64,000 bases of DNA from Roseicella frigidaeris (GTDB lineage Bacteria; Pseudomonadota; Alphaproteobacteria; Acetobacterales; Acetobacteraceae). The stretch is taken from assembly GCF_003258945.1 (NCBI RefSeq), contig NZ_QLIX01000009.1, forward strand, positions 20,399 through 84,398, given 5' to 3'. Position 1 is the first letter of the stretch. Each line of letters begins with the position of its first letter. The notes under the pieces are model-generated. The model was not told the origin of the DNA. It saw only the letters and a list, made by a program, of their open reading frames with translations, and made no database searches. This document shows, piece by piece, positions 39,376 to 47,757 of the stretch. The position numbers and the translations under genes are program-made.

Positions 39376-40766
39376 CGGCGCCGCATCTGCTGCCGCTGGC
39401 CGAGGCGGCGGCGCTGATCGCCGCCCGGCGGCTCTCCCCGGTCGAGCTGCTGCAGGATTGCCTGGCCCGTATCGCGGCGCTGGAGCCGCGGCTGAACACG
39501 GTGATCCGCCTGCTAGCGGAGGACGCCCTGGCGGCGGCGCGCGACGCCGAAGCCGAGATCGCCAGCCATGGCCCGCGCACGCCGCTGCACGGCATCCCGG
39601 TCGGGCTGAAGGACATCATCGACCTCGCCGGCCAGCCCACCACCTGCCATTCGAAGCTGCAGCTCGACCATGTCGCGGCCACGGATGCCGCGGTGGTGGC
39701 GCGGCTGCGGGCGGCGGGCGCCCTCTTCCCGGCCAAGCTCGCCACGCATGAATTCGCCATCGGCGGCCCGGCCTTCGACCTGCCCTTCCCGCCGGCGCGC
39801 AACCCCTGGAACACGGCGCACCATCCGGGCGGCTCCTCCTCCGGCTCGGGCGCGGCGGTCGCGGCGCGGCTGCTGCCGGCGGCGCTCGGCACCGATACCG
39901 GCGGCTCGGTGCGGCATCCGGCGACGCATTGCGGCCTGGTCGGGCTGAAGCCGACCTACGGCCTGGTCTCGCGCCGCGGCGTCTTTCCCCTCTCCTTCAC
40001 CCTCGACCATGTCGGGCCGATGACGCGGACGGTGCGGGACAACGCGCTGCTGCTGAACGCCATCGCCGGGCACGACCCGGAGGACCCCGGCAGCGCCGCG
40101 CGCCCGGCCGAGGACTACACGCTCGGCCTCAATGGCGGCGTCGCCGGGCTGCGGATCGGCGTCGTGCGGCATTTCCACGAACGCGACGTGCCGGCGAGCC
40201 CCGAGGTCGGCGCCGCGCTCGAGGCCGCTGCGGCGCTGCTCGCCGCCGAGGGGGCGGTGCTGCGGGATGTCACCCTGCCGCCGCTCGGCGAGTTCGCCGC
40301 CGTCAACCGCGCCATCATGCTGCCCGAGGCCGCGGCGGTGCACGAGACCTGGCTGCGCGAGCGGCCAGGCGACTATGCCGCGCTCACCCGGCGGCGGTTG
40401 CTGCCGGGGATGTTCATCACCGGCGCCGACTACGTGCAGGCGCAGCGGCGGCGGCGGCAGCTCACCGAGGCGGTGCAGGCGGCCTTCGCCGAGGTGGACC
40501 TGCTGCTCTGCGCCAGCTCGATGGACCCGGCCTGCCGGATCGACGATGCCGCGGAGGTGGAGCGCACCTATCCGCGGCAGGCCCGCACGCCCTTCAACGT
40601 CACCGGCCATCCGGCGGTCTCGGTGATGTGCGGCCTCAGCAAGGCGGCCGGCTTGCCGATCGGGATGCAGCTCGTCGGGCCCGCCTTCAGCGAGGCGCTG
40701 ATCCTGCGGGCCGCGGCGGGCTATGAGCGCGCCGCGCCGTGGCGGGAGATGATGCCGCAGCTCTAG
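39372..40766 (+). CDS. Amidase signature family protein
   Basis: A 464-residue hydrolase of the amidase signature family (GatA/AtzF/amidase). The catalytic triad is complete: K80 in PVGLKDIID, S155 in HPGGSSSGSG and nucleophile S179 in GTDTGGSVRHP. The C-terminal part continues PFNVTGHPAVSVMCGLSKAA and GLPIGMQLVGPAFSE, as in the family. The GTG start overlaps the AtzG-like gene's stop. GatA itself is unlikely because no GatB or GatC follows. The substrate is an unknown amide, allophanate- or carboxamide-like, suggested by the AtzG partner. Confidence 0.9.
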   Translation: MTAPHLLPLAEAAALIAARRLSPVELLQDCLARIAALEPRLNTVIRLLAEDALAAARDAEAEIASHGPRTPLHGIPVGLKDIIDLAGQPTTCHSKLQLDHVAATDAAVVARLRAAGALFPAKLATHEFAIGGPAFDLPFPPARNPWNTAHHPGGSSSGSGAAVAARLLPAALGTDTGGSVRHPATHCGLVGLKPTYGLVSRRGVFPLSFTLDHVGPMTRTVRDNALLLNAIAGHDPEDPGSAARPAEDYTLGLNGGVAGLRIGVVRHFHERDVPASPEVGAALEAAAALLAAEGAVLRDVTLPPLGEFAAVNRAIMLPEAAAVHETWLRERPGDYAALTRRRLLPGMFITGADYVQAQRRRRQLTEAVQAAFAEVDLLLCASSMDPACRIDDAAEVERTYPRQARTPFNVTGHPAVSVMCGLSKAAGLPIGMQLVGPAFSEALILRAAAGYERAAPWREMMPQL

Positions 40767-40841
40767 CATTCCCCGCGAAGCCGCCGCGCGTCGTCGCGGG
40801 GCCCCGGGGATTCGCTCACGCCCCGGGGCGCGTCACGGCCC

Positions 40842-40860
40842 GGCGCGGCAAAGCCGCGCC
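40842..40860 (+). terminator. Hairpin downstream of amidase
   Basis: GGCGCGGC (40842-40849), AAA, GCCGCGCC (40853-40860): a perfect 8-bp stem in the gap between convergent genes, where CCCCGGGG palindromes also occur (40801-40838). No T run, so a Rho-type or bidirectional end is possible. Confidence 0.45.
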
Positions 40861-40933
40861 AGGGCAACGGGCAGCGACAGGCCCGACAGGCGCGCCAAGG
40901 CGCCGCGGCTTCGGGCGCGGCCAGCATCGGCCC

Positions 40934-42679
40934 CTATCGCGCCGCCCACCATCCCGCCAGGGCCCGGGAGCAGCGGGCGGTGAAGGCGCGGAGCGCCGCC
41001 GGGGTTCGCGGCGCCGGCGCGGCCGGCCCCCGCCGCTCCGCCAGCCGCTCGACCAGCACCTCCGGCGGGCAGGGCAGGCCGGTGACCGGGTCGATGCAGC
41101 GCAGGTGCAGGATCAGCGCCCCGGCCACCAGCATATCGAGGCTGAGGCGGCGGCCGCGGCGCGGCGGCGGGTCGCGGTCCTCGGTCAGCCCCCAGCCGGC
41201 GTAGAAGGGCCGACCCCAGGTGGTGACGCGGAGCCCGCGCAGCAGCGCCTCGAAGCCGGCGAGGCTGGAGAGGCAGTGCACCTCCTCCGCCACGCCGTAG
41301 AGCGGGCCGATCGGCACCTCGCGCAGCACATGGTCGGCCAGCCGCGCCAGCGCCCGGGGCGGCACCCGGCCACGGCGCATGCCCGCCTCGACATCCGGAT
41401 GCGGCTTGAAGAGGATGACGGCCTCGGGATTGGCCTCGCGCACCGCCCGCAGCAGGCCGAGATTGTCGCGCACCCGGCCGCCGCCGAGGCGGACCGCCGC
41501 ATCGTCCTCCACCTGCCCGGGCACCAGGATCACCCGCCGCCCCGGCGGCAGGGCGGGCAGCCGCGCCTCGCCGACGAGGTTGTACTTGGTGACGCCGGAC
41601 CGCAGCAGCATCGCCCGCAGCCGCGCCGCCCGCGCCAGCAGCGCCGGATCGAAGGCGGTCTCCGCCAGCAGCCGCTCCAGCGCGCTCTCCCGCGCCGGGT
41701 CGTAATGGATGCCGAGCCCGTCCAGCACCAGCGAGCCGGCGCGCGCCCGATGCACGCCGAGGCCGGCGGAGCGGATGAAGCCGTCCTCGATCCGCACCAG
41801 CCCCACCCCCGCCGCGGCGGCGCGGGCGGGCAGGGTCTCCGGCATCACCGACGCCCAGACCGCGGCATCGCCGCCCGCCGCGCGCGCCAGCCGGATCGCA
41901 GTGCTGCCGCGCATGACGATGCGGGGCGGCCCGGCCTGGCCGGCCAGGGCCGCCCGCATCGCCCGGAGCTTGAACCACTCGATCCCGGTGCAGGCGACGA
42001 TGCGGCGATTCGCCGCCTCCGCCTCCCGCCAGGCGGCGAGCTGGGCGATGCCCTCTTCCGCTGTCCAGGGCCGGGCATGGAAGGGATCGGTCCAGCGGGT
42101 GGCGGCGAGGAGCGCGGCGAAGGCGGCCTCGGGCGCGGCGCCCCCCCAGGGCGCGGCGCCCGCCAGCCGCGCCGGCAGCCCCGCCGCCCCGGCCAGCAGG
42201 GCCAGCTCGGGCGAGAGGGTGTGCAGGCCGGCCGCGAGCTCGAGCAGGGTCCAGGGCGCGAGGCGGCCGGGCAGCAGGCGCAGGCCCTCGGCCGCGAGCA
42301 GCGGCCTGGCCCCCGGCGGCGCCTCCGGATCGAGGGCGAGCAGGAGCGGCTGGCCCGTCGCCTGGCCCATCGCCTGGGCGGCCCGCAGCATCGCCGCCGC
42401 CGCGGCCGCCCGCGCCGGATCGCCGGGATCGATCAGCAGCACCGCGCCGCCGGCGGGCAGGCCGAGCCCGGCCGGCCCCGGATCCGGCAGGCCGGGCGCG
42501 CCGCCGACCCGCGCCGCCCGCAGCTGCCGCATGACGGCGCGCGCCGCGCGGCAGGCCGCCGGATCGGCCAGCGCCGCCGCCAGGCCGCGGGCGATCGCCG
42601 CCTCGGTCGTCCCCGCCACCGCCGCCACCGGCGCCCAGGCCCGCCCGAAGCGGGGGGCGCGGAACGGGCCCTCCGTCAC
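40934..42679 (-). CDS. KpsC/LipA-type capsule polysaccharide (Kdo) transferase
   Basis: A 581-residue cytoplasmic protein of the capsule polysaccharide biosynthesis family, related to KpsC/LipA, which builds the beta-Kdo linker on the lipid anchor before export. Family patterns seen: RIEDGFIRSAGLGVHRA, LVLDGLGIHYDP, VILFKPHPDVEAGMRRG (the KPHP motif), and VHCLSSLAGFEALLRG. KpsC of E. coli is a duplicated protein of about 675; here one or two shorter modules fit. The GTG at 42679 has AGGCGGAC upstream; an ATG about 95 bases further up is an alternative. It diverges from the export operon, and kpsS, kpsF and kpsU are not in the window. Confidence 0.75.
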   Translation of the reverse strand: MTEGPFRAPRFGRAWAPVAAVAGTTEAAIARGLAAALADPAACRAARAVMRQLRAARVGGAPGLPDPGPAGLGLPAGGAVLLIDPGDPARAAAAAAMLRAAQAMGQATGQPLLLALDPEAPPGARPLLAAEGLRLLPGRLAPWTLLELAAGLHTLSPELALLAGAAGLPARLAGAAPWGGAAPEAAFAALLAATRWTDPFHARPWTAEEGIAQLAAWREAEAANRRIVACTGIEWFKLRAMRAALAGQAGPPRIVMRGSTAIRLARAAGGDAAVWASVMPETLPARAAAAGVGLVRIEDGFIRSAGLGVHRARAGSLVLDGLGIHYDPARESALERLLAETAFDPALLARAARLRAMLLRSGVTKYNLVGEARLPALPPGRRVILVPGQVEDDAAVRLGGGRVRDNLGLLRAVREANPEAVILFKPHPDVEAGMRRGRVPPRALARLADHVLREVPIGPLYGVAEEVHCLSSLAGFEALLRGLRVTTWGRPFYAGWGLTEDRDPPPRRGRRLSLDMLVAGALILHLRCIDPVTGLPCPPEVLVERLAERRGPAAPAPRTPAALRAFTARCSRALAGWWAAR

Positions 42680-42930
42680 GTCCGCCTGGCGTCCTGATGG
42701 GCATCCCGCTGGGCCGGCGCGCCGGTCCGGCGCAGCCCCCGGAACATCAAGAGTCTGGACAGCATGCAACGGCATGGTCGCGGGGCGTGCCGAGGGCCGA
42801 GTCCCCGCCATCAGACAGGTCCGGTCCAGCGGCCTCGGGCGCAGCGCTCCAGAGGGTGCAAAACGTTCCCAGGAATTTGGTTGCTCCTCATTCGAGTGTC
42901 GGTAGAGGAAGCCGCGGAGGCTGCGAAGAT

Positions 42931-43317
42931 ATGAATCTGCTCTCGGGCATGTCCGGGCGGCCGGGTTTCGGGATCCGTCCCAGGGCGGCACTCGCTGGCG
43001 GGCTGCTCCTCCTGGCCGGTTGCGGCGGGATGCGGGACGCGCCCGCGACGACGACGCCACCGGCCGCCGCGGCGGCGCCGCGGGATGGCCTCGGCCAGTT
43101 CCTCGGCGGCGCGGCGCAGGGGCAGAGCGGCCGGGTGGTGCTCGCCGATGGCGGCCTGGCGCAGATGCAGGTCGTGCGCAGCTATGCCGCGGCGAGCGGC
43201 CGCGAATGCCGGGAGGTGCTGGTCGGCGCCGGCCGGTCGAGCCTCTACTGCCGGTCCGAGCAAGGCTGGACGGCGACGCGGCCGCTCCTGCTCGGCAGCG
43301 GCGCGGCCCGGCCGTGA
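42931..43317 (+). CDS. Small lipoprotein heading the capsule operon
   Basis: A 128-residue lipoprotein with lipobox LLLLAGC (Cys at about residue 31). The mature part has an Ala/Pro/Thr linker and a small domain with two cysteines (GRECREVLVGAG, SSLYCRSEQGWTA), like the C-terminal unit of 17-kDa surface-antigen proteins. I know no assigned function for it in capsule export. The ATG at 42931 has GGAGG 9 bases upstream. Its stop overlaps the kpsM GTG, so it is coupled to the permease gene. Confidence 0.75.
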   Translation: MNLLSGMSGRPGFGIRPRAALAGGLLLLAGCGGMRDAPATTTPPAAAAAPRDGLGQFLGGAAQGQSGRVVLADGGLAQMQVVRSYAAASGRECREVLVGAGRSSLYCRSEQGWTATRPLLLGSGAARP

Positions 43318-44111
43318 GCGAGGTGATCGGGCCGCAGGCGAGCCTGTGGTCCTGCGGCCGGATCCAGCTGCGGGTGATCGGCGCGCTGATGCTGCGCGAG
43401 ATGGGCACGCGCTTCGGGCGCGACAATCTCGGCTATGTCTGGCTGTTCCTCGAGCCGATGCTGCTCGGGGGTGCGATCGGCGCGCTGCACCAGCTCTCCG
43501 GCCATGCCCTGCCCGGCGGGCTGGAGCCCTTCGTCTTCTGGGTGATCGGCTACATCCCCTTCTACCTGTTCCGCGGCATCGTGAACCGGGCGCCCGTCGG
43601 CATCGTCGGCAACCAGTCCCTGCTCTACCACCGCCGGATCACGGTGTTCGACATCATGCTCTCGCGGCACCTGCTGGAAGGCGCCGCGGTCGGCATCGCG
43701 CTCGCCTTCTACATCGCGCTGTTCGGCGCGACGGTCGATGTCTGGCCGGTGGAGACAGCGAAGATGGTGCTCGGCATGGTGCTGATGCTCGGCCTGGCGC
43801 ACGGCATCGCGCTGCTGATCGCCGCGGGCAGCGTCTACACCGAGCTGTTCGACCGCATCACCCATCTCGCCACCTATCTCTCCATGGGCCTGACCGGCGC
43901 CTTCTTCATGGTCTTCTGGCTGCCGAGCGACATGCAGCGGGCGGTGCTGACGATCCCGACGGTGCACTGCTTCGAGCTGGTGCGGAACGGGCTCTACGGC
44001 AACCAGGTGCCGACGCATTACGACGTCCCCTACGTGGTCGCCTGGATCGCGGCGCTGAACCTGCTCGGCATGGCGGCGCTGCGGAAGGCGCGCAGGCACC
44101 TGATCGTCTGA
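43314..44111 (+). CDS. kpsM: Capsule polysaccharide ABC transporter permease
   Basis: A 265-residue inner-membrane permease of the ABC-2 (group 2 capsule) exporter, with about six helices, for example LGYVWLFLEPMLLGGAIGAL, FVFWVIGYIPFYLFRGI and VLGMVLMLGLAHGIALLIAA. It keeps the family's LREMGTRFGRDNLGYVW near the N-terminus. It forms the export channel with KpsT. The GTG at 43314 overlaps the lipoprotein stop by 4 bases, and kpsT follows after 4 bases. Confidence 0.9.
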   Translation: MSEVIGPQASLWSCGRIQLRVIGALMLREMGTRFGRDNLGYVWLFLEPMLLGGAIGALHQLSGHALPGGLEPFVFWVIGYIPFYLFRGIVNRAPVGIVGNQSLLYHRRITVFDIMLSRHLLEGAAVGIALAFYIALFGATVDVWPVETAKMVLGMVLMLGLAHGIALLIAAGSVYTELFDRITHLATYLSMGLTGAFFMVFWLPSDMQRAVLTIPTVHCFELVRNGLYGNQVPTHYDVPYVVAWIAALNLLGMAALRKARRHLIV

Positions 44112-44115
44112 CGCC

Positions 44116-44763
44116 ATGATCCGCCTGCACGACGTCCACAAGAGCTACCCGACGCATTTCGGCCCCAAGGAGGTGCTGCGCGGCGTCGACATCACCTTCA
44201 TGCCCGGCGAGAAGGTCGGCATCCTTGGCCGCAACGGCGCCGGCAAGTCGACCCTGCTGCGGCTGATCGCCGGCGTCGAGCACCCGAACCGCGGCCGGGT
44301 GGAGCGGCGGATGAGCGTCTCCTGGCCGCTCGGCTTCGCCGGCGCCATGCACTACAGCATCTCCGGCGCCGACAACGCCCGCTTCCTGGCGCGCATCTAC
44401 GACAAGCCGATCAAGGAGACGGTGGAGTTCGTCGAGAATTTCGCCGATCTCGGCCACTACTTCCGCATGCCTGTGCGGACCTACTCCTCCGGCATGACGG
44501 TCCGCCTCGGCTTCTCGCTGTCGCTCGCCGTGCAGTTCGACTGCTACCTCGTCGACGAGGCGATCGCGGTCGGCGACAGCCGCTTCGCCGAGCGTGCCCG
44601 CGCGGCGCTCGCCGACCTCAACGCGCGCGCCTCCCTGCTGCTCGTCTCGCACCAGGCCGAGACCGTGCGCGCCTTCTGCAAGACCGCAGCAATCCTCGAG
44701 GATGGTAGGTTGATCCGCTATGACGATCTGGACCAAGCGATCGCAGCCTACCAGGCTGCCTGA
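44116..44763 (+). CDS. kpsT: Capsule polysaccharide ABC transporter ATPase
   Basis: A 215-residue ATPase driving capsule export with KpsM. Walker A is GRNGAGKST, the signature region YSSGMTVRLGFSLSLA (typical of KpsT/Wzt, replacing LSGGQ), and Walker B DCYLVDEAIAVGD. The H-loop is in LLVSHQAET. It lacks the C-terminal carbohydrate-binding domain of Wzt proteins, so it is the KpsT type. Its 3' end overlaps the kpsE start by 44 bases, in another frame. Confidence 0.92.
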   Translation: MIRLHDVHKSYPTHFGPKEVLRGVDITFMPGEKVGILGRNGAGKSTLLRLIAGVEHPNRGRVERRMSVSWPLGFAGAMHYSISGADNARFLARIYDKPIKETVEFVENFADLGHYFRMPVRTYSSGMTVRLGFSLSLAVQFDCYLVDEAIAVGDSRFAERARAALADLNARASLLLVSHQAETVRAFCKTAAILEDGRLIRYDDLDQAIAAYQAA

Positions 44764-45922
44764 GGCCGCCATCGATCCGGCCGGCTGGTCCGGTCCGGTC
44801 CCGATGCCCGGCCTGCTCGCCCGTGCCCGCCGCGTCCTGCAACGCAACGCCTTCAAGGTGACGGTGCTGCTGCCGACGCTGCTCGCCGCCCTCTACCTGT
44901 TCGGCTTCGCGGCCTCGCAATACGAAGCCGAGGCGCGCTTCCTGGTCCGTGGCCGCTCCAGCGGCGGCGGTGGCGGGGCCGGGGCGCTGGCGGAGATGGC
45001 GCAGGGCGCCGGCTTCAAGCCGGCCTCCGAGGATGCGATGGGCGTGCGCGACTACCTGCAGTCGCACGACGCCGTGGCCGCGCTGCGGCAGCGCCTGCCG
45101 GTGGTCGAGATCTTCCGCCGCCCGGAGGCCGACGCGCTCGCCCGGCTCTGGTGGTCGGACCCGACCGCCGAGCGGCTGCTCGACTATTTCCGCCGCATGG
45201 CGAACGCCGAGTACGACACGACGAGCGGCATCACCACGCTCCGCGTCCGCAGCTTCCGCTCCGAGGATTCGCGCCTGGTCGCGCAGCACCTCCTGGCGCT
45301 GTCCGAGGAGCTGGTGAACCGCCTGAACCTCCGCATGCAGGAGGACGGGCTGCGCGTGGCGCGGGAGGATGTCGGCCGCGCCGAGGCCCGGCTGAAGGCC
45401 ATCCAGCTCGAGATCGGCCGCTTCCGCGAGCGCGAGCGGGCGGTCGATCCCACCCGCTCCGCCGGCCTCGCCCTCGAGAATATCGGCCGGCTGGAGGGCG
45501 CCCTCGCCCAGGCCCGCGCCGACCTGGCCGAAGCGCAGCGCTTCTCGCGCCCCGACAACCCGGCGCTGCTGCCGCTCCGCAACAAGGTCGCGGCCCTGAC
45601 CGCCCAGGTGACGGAGGAGCGGCATCGGCTCGGCAACACCCAGGACGGCGTCTCGCAGCAGGTCGGCGAGTTCGAGCGCCTGAGCGTGGAACGCGAGCTC
45701 GCGCTCAGCCAGCTCGCCTCCGCCAACGCCTCGCTCGAGCGCGCCCGCGCCGATGCGCAGCGGCAGCAGATCTTCCTGCTGCGCGTCGTCGAGCCGAACC
45801 TCGCCGAATACGCCCGTTACCCCAAGGCGACGCTGACCACCCTCTACATTTTCATCTGCCTGGCCGTGCTCTACGGGCTGGCCTGGCTGCTCATTGCAGG
45901 AATGCGGGAACATGCGTCCTAA
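44720..45922 (+). CDS. kpsE: Capsule export inner-membrane protein (KpsE/PCP family)
   Basis: A 400-residue polysaccharide co-polymerase-type protein spanning the periplasm to link the inner-membrane exporter with KpsD. One helix near the N-terminus (VTVLLPTLLAALYLFGFAA) and one at the C-terminus (LYIFICLAVLYGLAWLLIAG) anchor it; the long middle (about 210-350) is coiled coil (for example ARLKAIQLEIGRFRERERAV). The proline-bearing segment VVEPNLAEYARYPKATL before the last helix is conserved in the family. The start at 44720 lies inside kpsT, with AGGTTGAT upstream. Confidence 0.9.
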   Translation: MTIWTKRSQPTRLPEAAIDPAGWSGPVPMPGLLARARRVLQRNAFKVTVLLPTLLAALYLFGFAASQYEAEARFLVRGRSSGGGGGAGALAEMAQGAGFKPASEDAMGVRDYLQSHDAVAALRQRLPVVEIFRRPEADALARLWWSDPTAERLLDYFRRMANAEYDTTSGITTLRVRSFRSEDSRLVAQHLLALSEELVNRLNLRMQEDGLRVAREDVGRAEARLKAIQLEIGRFRERERAVDPTRSAGLALENIGRLEGALAQARADLAEAQRFSRPDNPALLPLRNKVAALTAQVTEERHRLGNTQDGVSQQVGEFERLSVERELALSQLASANASLERARADAQRQQIFLLRVVEPNLAEYARYPKATLTTLYIFICLAVLYGLAWLLIAGMREHAS

Positions 45923-47678
45923 TCTCGGAATCGCGGCACTCGCCGGGCTGATCGCGGCCTTTCCCGCGGGCGACCCCGCGATGGCGCAGACGCCGATGCA
46001 GTACGTGCAGCAGATGCAGGCGATCGGCCTCAGCTCGCGCCTGGCCTCGCCGCCCTCGGCGGCGCCGGACGTGCAGTCGGCCCAGTCCCTCGTCGGCGGC
46101 AGCGGCGGCGTGGTGACGAACCGCGCCGGCACGACGACCCAGTCCGAGGGCGGGCCGATCGTCACCGGCCCGCTCGGCGACGACAACCGCGCCGCCGGCA
46201 CCACGGCCGTCTTCGGCGCCAGCCTCTTCACGCGGGAGGCGACGGCGGTCAGCGACGCGCCGAACCCGAACTACCTCCTCGTCCCCGGCGACCGCGTCTC
46301 GGTCCGGGTCTGGGGCGCGGTCGAGGCGGAGGTGGTCGGCCAGGTCGATCCCTCCGGCATGCTCTTCCTGCCCAATATCGGGCCGGTGCGCGTCGCCGGC
46401 ACCCGGGCCGGCGACCTGCAGGCCGCGGTGCAGTCGGAGGTGCAGAAGGTCTACACCAACCAGGTGCAGGTCTATGCCGTGCTGCTCTCGACGCAGCGGA
46501 TCGGCGTCTTCGTCACCGGCTTCGTCCGCACCCCCGGCCGCTTCGCCGGCTCGGCCGCCGACAGCGTGGTGGATTTCCTGGTGCGGGCCGGCGGCGTCGA
46601 TCCCGGGCGCGGCTCCTACCGCGAGATCGCGCTGCAGCGCGGCGGCCGGACCATCGCCAACATCGACCTCTACCGCTTCCTCCTCGACGGCCGGCTGCCG
46701 CCGCTGCGGCTGCAGGAGGGCGACACGCTGGTGGTCGCCCGCCAGCGCGCCGTGGTCGGGGCCGATGGCGCGGTGCGCAACAACTACCTCTTCGAGGTGC
46801 CCGGCCGGGTCATGACCGGGCGCGAGATGATCGAGTATGCCCGCCCCCTGCCCTCGGCCACCAATGCGGTGGTCAAGGGCACCCGGGGCGGCCAGCCCTT
46901 CTCGCGCTACGTGGCGCTCTCCGAGGTGCCGGGCCTGGTGCTGCAGGACCAGGACACGATCAGCTTCATCACCGACAGCCCGGCCCGCACCGTGCGCGTC
47001 ACCGTCGAGGGCAGCCGCATCGGCCCCTCGGTGCTGGTCGCCGACCGCGACGCGCAGCTCTGCCAGCTGCTCGACCACATCGCGGTGGACCCGGTGCTGG
47101 CGGACACCCGCTCCGTCTTCCTGCTGCGTCCCTCGGTGGCGCTGCAGCAGCGCCGCGCCATCGACGAGGCGCTGGACCGGCTGGAGCGGCAGCTCTTCAT
47201 GGCGGTCTCGCCGACCACCGGCGTCGCCGCCATCCGCTCGAGCGAGGCGAACCTCGTCTCCTCCTACATCCAGCGCGCCCGCCGCACCCAGCCCGAGGGC
47301 CGGCTGGTGGTGATGGATACGCAGGGCCAGTGCGCGCCGATCCGGCTGGAGGATGGCGACGTCGTCGTCATCCCCGAGCGGTCGCAGACGGTGCTCGTCG
47401 CCGGCGAGGTGACGGCGCCGCGGGCGGTCGTCTGGCGGCCGGAGATGCGGCTGGTGGACTATGTGAGGTCGGCCGGCGGCTACACGCCGCGCGGCAGCGA
47501 CAGCTCGCTGATGATCCGCCGGGCGAGCGGCGAGCTGCTGCTCGACCCGCAGGAGCTGCCGCGGCCGGGCGACGAGCTCATCGTCCTGCCGCGGCTCGAC
47601 CCGAAGATCTTCCAGATCGGCAGCGACCTGCTCGGGCTGATCTACCAGATCGCGGTGGCGACGCGCATCTTCCTCTGA
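45912..47678 (+). CDS. kpsD: Capsule polysaccharide outer-membrane export protein
   Basis: A 588-residue periplasmic/outer-membrane exporter of the Wza/KpsD family. The signal peptide ends AMAQTP. A poly_export domain starts at NYLLVPGDRVSVRVWGAVEAEVV, followed by SLBB-type repeats (VFVTGFVRTPGRFAGSAADS, PRAVVWRPEMRLVDYVRSAG). It completes the trans-envelope channel with KpsE and KpsMT. The ATG at 45912 overlaps the kpsE stop by 11 bases. Unlike Wza, no lipobox is visible. A strong hairpin follows the stop. Confidence 0.88.
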   Translation: MRPNLGIAALAGLIAAFPAGDPAMAQTPMQYVQQMQAIGLSSRLASPPSAAPDVQSAQSLVGGSGGVVTNRAGTTTQSEGGPIVTGPLGDDNRAAGTTAVFGASLFTREATAVSDAPNPNYLLVPGDRVSVRVWGAVEAEVVGQVDPSGMLFLPNIGPVRVAGTRAGDLQAAVQSEVQKVYTNQVQVYAVLLSTQRIGVFVTGFVRTPGRFAGSAADSVVDFLVRAGGVDPGRGSYREIALQRGGRTIANIDLYRFLLDGRLPPLRLQEGDTLVVARQRAVVGADGAVRNNYLFEVPGRVMTGREMIEYARPLPSATNAVVKGTRGGQPFSRYVALSEVPGLVLQDQDTISFITDSPARTVRVTVEGSRIGPSVLVADRDAQLCQLLDHIAVDPVLADTRSVFLLRPSVALQQRRAIDEALDRLERQLFMAVSPTTGVAAIRSSEANLVSSYIQRARRTQPEGRLVVMDTQGQCAPIRLEDGDVVVIPERSQTVLVAGEVTAPRAVVWRPEMRLVDYVRSAGGYTPRGSDSSLMIRRASGELLLDPQELPRPGDELIVLPRLDPKIFQIGSDLLGLIYQIAVATRIFL

Positions 47679-47684
47679 CGCCGC

Positions 47685-47710
47685 GGGCCCCGTGCCCAGG
47701 CACGGGGCCC
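47685..47710 (+). terminator. Hairpin ending the kps operon
   Basis: GGGCCCCGTGC (47685-47695) pairs perfectly with GCACGGGGCCC (47700-47710) around a CCAG loop, six bases after the kpsD stop. No T tract follows. It probably closes the operon at the boundary with a convergent glycosyltransferase gene. Confidence 0.55.
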
Positions 47711-47757
47711 ACCCGGCCGAGGCGGGGCGGTGCCGGGCCGCCCGCGCCCCCGCCCCC

